Shown here: positions 62,379 to 64,000 of the stretch, piece after piece
Numbering within the stretch: position 1 is the stretch's first letter
Layout of the letters: the number at the start of each line of letters is the position of its first letter
NCBI RefSeq assembly: GCF_001698125.1
Contig: NZ_CP013854.1
Span: 1,426,001 to 1,490,000, forward strand
DNA length: 64,000 nucleotides
Source: Pseudonocardia sp. HH130630-07
Lineage (GTDB): Bacteria; Actinomycetota; Actinomycetes; Mycobacteriales; Pseudonocardiaceae
Direction: 5' to 3'
Notes under the pieces: generated by a model
The model's input: only the letters and a program-made list of their open reading frames with translations
The model's database searches: none
Told to the model about the DNA's origin: nothing
Made by a program: the position numbers and the translations under genes

Positions 62379-63275
62379 TCAGGGCCCGCCGGTGCGGTGC
62401 GCCGCGACGGCGGCGAAGTCGGTCACCGAGAGCCGCTCGGCCCGGGTGACCGGATCGATCCCGGCCCCCCGCAGCGCCGTCTCGGCCGCGGCCGGCGACC
62501 CCGCCCACCCCGCGAGCGCCCCGCGCAACGCCTTGCGCCGCTGCGCGAACGCCGCCTCGATCACGGCGAACGTCGCGGCCCGGTCCGCGCCGGGCGGCGG
62601 GTCGTGCCGGGTGAACCCGAGCAGCCCGGAGTCCACGCCGGGCACCGGCCAGAACACGGCACGCGGGACGGGCCCGGCCCGGCGCGCGGCGGCGTACCAG
62701 GCGAGCTTCGCGCTGGGGGCGCCGTACTCCCGGGAGCCGGGCGGTGCGGCGAGCCGGTCGGCGACCTCGGCCTGCACCATGACCAGCCCACGCCGCAGGC
62801 TCGGCAGCTCGGCGAGCAGGTGCAGGATCACCGGGACGGCCACGTTGTACGGCAGGTTCGCGACGATCGCGGTCGGCGGCCCGGCCCCGGGGCCCGCGTC
62901 CGCGGCCAGCCGGTCGGCGGAGACCCGCAGCGCGTCGGCCCCGGTGACGGTCAGCCGGTCCGCGATCCCCGGGGCGCGCTCGGCGACGGTGCCGGGCAGC
63001 AGCCCGGCGAGCACCGGGTCGATCTCGATCACGTGCACCCGGGACGCCACCGGCAGCAGGCCGAGGGTCAGCGAGCCGAGGCCGGGACCGACCTCCAGCG
63101 CGACGTCGTCGGGACCGATGCCCGAGGAGCGCACGATCCGCCGGACGGTGTTGGCGTCGTGCACGAAGTTCTGGCCGAACTTCTTCGTGGGGCGCAGCCC
63201 CAGCCGCTCGGCCAGCACCCGGACGTCGACCGGCCCCAGCAGTCGGGCCGATCCGTCGGCCCCGTTCTCGCTCAC
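62379..63275 (-). CDS. rsmA: 16S rRNA dimethyladenosine transferase
   Basis: The 298-residue enzyme dimethylates A1518 and A1519 (E. coli numbering) in 16S rRNA, needed for ribosome maturation. It opens [20 protein letters not shown], has the SAM loop [16 protein letters not shown] and the catalytic [29 protein letters not shown] and [13 protein letters not shown] follow. It is adjacent to rpfB as in Rv1010/Rv1009. Confidence 0.96.
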   Translation of the reverse strand: MSENGADGSARLLGPVDVRVLAERLGLRPTKKFGQNFVHDANTVRRIVRSSGIGPDDVALEVGPGLGSLTLGLLPVASRVHVIEIDPVLAGLLPGTVAERAPGIADRLTVTGADALRVSADRLAADAGPGAGPPTAIVANLPYNVAVPVILHLLAELPSLRRGLVMVQAEVADRLAAPPGSREYGAPSAKLAWYAAARRAGPVPRAVFWPVPGVDSGLLGFTRHDPPPGADRAATFAVIEAAFAQRRKALRGALAGWAGSPAAAETALRGAGIDPVTRAERLSVTDFAAVAAHRTGGP

Positions 63276-63318
63276 GCGCCCATTCTCGCCGGACGCGGTG
63301 CGGCCGGTGCGCCCGGTG

Positions 63319-64000
63319 TCAGCTCAGGCCGAGCTTGGACGAGCAGGACGGCCAGGCGCTGTAGCCGCCGCGGTCGTCCTTCACCTTCTCGGCGACGGCG
63401 ATCTGCTGCTCGCGGCTGGCCTCGTCGGCGGTGGAGGAGTACTGGCCGCCGCCGTAGGCCTGCCAGGTCTGCTTGTTGAACTGCAGACCACCGTGGTAGC
63501 CGTTGCCGGTGTTGATCGACCAGTCGCCGCCGGACTCGCACTTGGCGAGCTTGTCCCAGGTGGCGCCGTTCGAGACGGCCGGGGCGGAGGAGTCGCGGCC
63601 GGTCTTCTCCTCGACCTTCTCCTCGGCCTTCTTCTTGGTGCCGACCTTGACCTTGCGCGTCTCGGCCGGGGCGTCCTGACCGGCGCCGATCCGCTCGCGC
63701 GAGACCTCGTTGCCCTTGTCGTAGGTGACCCGCCAGATCACGCTGCGCTCGCCCTCGCGGCCGGGGTCGACGACGGTGCGGGTCCCCTCCTCGAGCGTGG
63801 GGTCCTCGATCTCCTCCTCGACGACCGGCAGCTTCATCGACTCGACGATCTGGCTGTCGACGATGTCCGCGCCCGAGGTCGGGGCCGCGACCGGCGCGAA
63901 CGACGAGGTGGCCGACGAGTCGTCGTCGTCCAGCGACATCGACGCCGCCGAGGCCGAGCCCAGCTCGGTCGAGTTCGACGCGAGGTCGGCGCGCAGCGCC
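63319..64000 (-). CDS. rpfB: Resuscitation-promoting factor RpfB-like, 5' end outside the window
   Basis: The frame stays open to the window edge, so the N-terminal part is missing. The visible part has a G5 domain ([43 protein letters not shown]) and a C-terminal Rpf catalytic domain ([43 protein letters not shown]). The catalytic Glu is in AKCESGGDW. It is a muralytic enzyme that revives dormant cells. It ends just before rsmA. Confidence 0.93.
   Translation of the reverse strand, partial: ALRADLASNSTELGSASAASMSLDDDDSSATSSFAPVAAPTSGADIVDSQIVESMKLPVVEEEIEDPTLEEGTRTVVDPGREGERSVIWRVTYDKGNEVSRERIGAGQDAPAETRKVKVGTKKKAEEKVEEKTGRDSSAPAVSNGATWDKLAKCESGGDWSINTGNGYHGGLQFNKQTWQAYGGGQYSSTADEASREQQIAVAEKVKDDRGGYSAWPSCSSKLGLS

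Overview
The window is very GC-rich, dense DNA with many GTG starts, GTGA/ATGA gene overlaps and essentially no TTA codons. Its housekeeping genes follow the Mycobacterium tuberculosis order Rv1009-Rv1026 (rpfB, ksgA, ispE, pks16-like ligase, pth, L25, prs, glmU, mfd, mazG, lpqU-like transglycosylase, eno, ftsB, DUF501, ppx). Together with a DUF3558 lipoprotein next to small ESX-like proteins, this points to an actinobacterium of the order Pseudonocardiales, probably near Pseudonocardia. That placement is inference from content; no ribosomal RNA is present.

Region 1 (1-9.4 kb) is accessory: DinB-like and phosphotransferase genes, a methyltransferase divergent from a small membrane protein across two related palindromic operators, two reductases of the RibD/DHFR fold, a PaiB-like protein, a YunG-GNAT fusion, a complete IS5-family element, small oxidoreductase, cupin and monooxygenase genes, a HigBA toxin-antitoxin pair and a GDT1-like membrane protein. 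A minus-strand tRNA at 9392-9465 has a UAA anticodon but a short variable loop. Region 2 (9.5-23.2 kb) is core: UdgB, Ppx/GppA, an AidB-like acyl-CoA dehydrogenase, DUF501, FtsB, enolase, a lytic transglycosylase, MazG, a SurA-like lipoprotein and Mfd.

Region 3 (23.2-40 kb) is accessory again. It holds a DUF5753 regulator with a DUF397 partner, then a divergent D-amino-acid catabolic locus: GntP permease, a D-aminoacylase interrupted by an in-frame amber codon and a D-serine-deaminase-like enzyme on one strand, and a sugar kinase, an IclR regulator and RidA on the other. Next come a four-gene sugar-modification cluster (epimerase, PIG-L deacetylase, sugar nucleotidyltransferase, C-methyltransferase-like), tRNA-Gln, and a DUF3800 gene followed by an 85-bp nested hairpin.

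Region 4 (40-64 kb) returns to the core with glmU-prs-rplY-pth, a fatty-acyl-AMP ligase, an M20 peptidase, an AfsR-like regulator, a DrrAB-type exporter, an ABC-F protein, ispE, rsmA and a truncated rpfB. Between ispE and rsmA sit a frameshifted proline/glycine-rich WXG/PPE-like gene, a small helical protein, a DUF3558 lipoprotein and an MFS exporter. Large intergenic palindromes are a recurring feature. One family (GCCGAGATGC...GCATCTCGGC) has two recognisable copies, near 23.5 and 58.2 kb.
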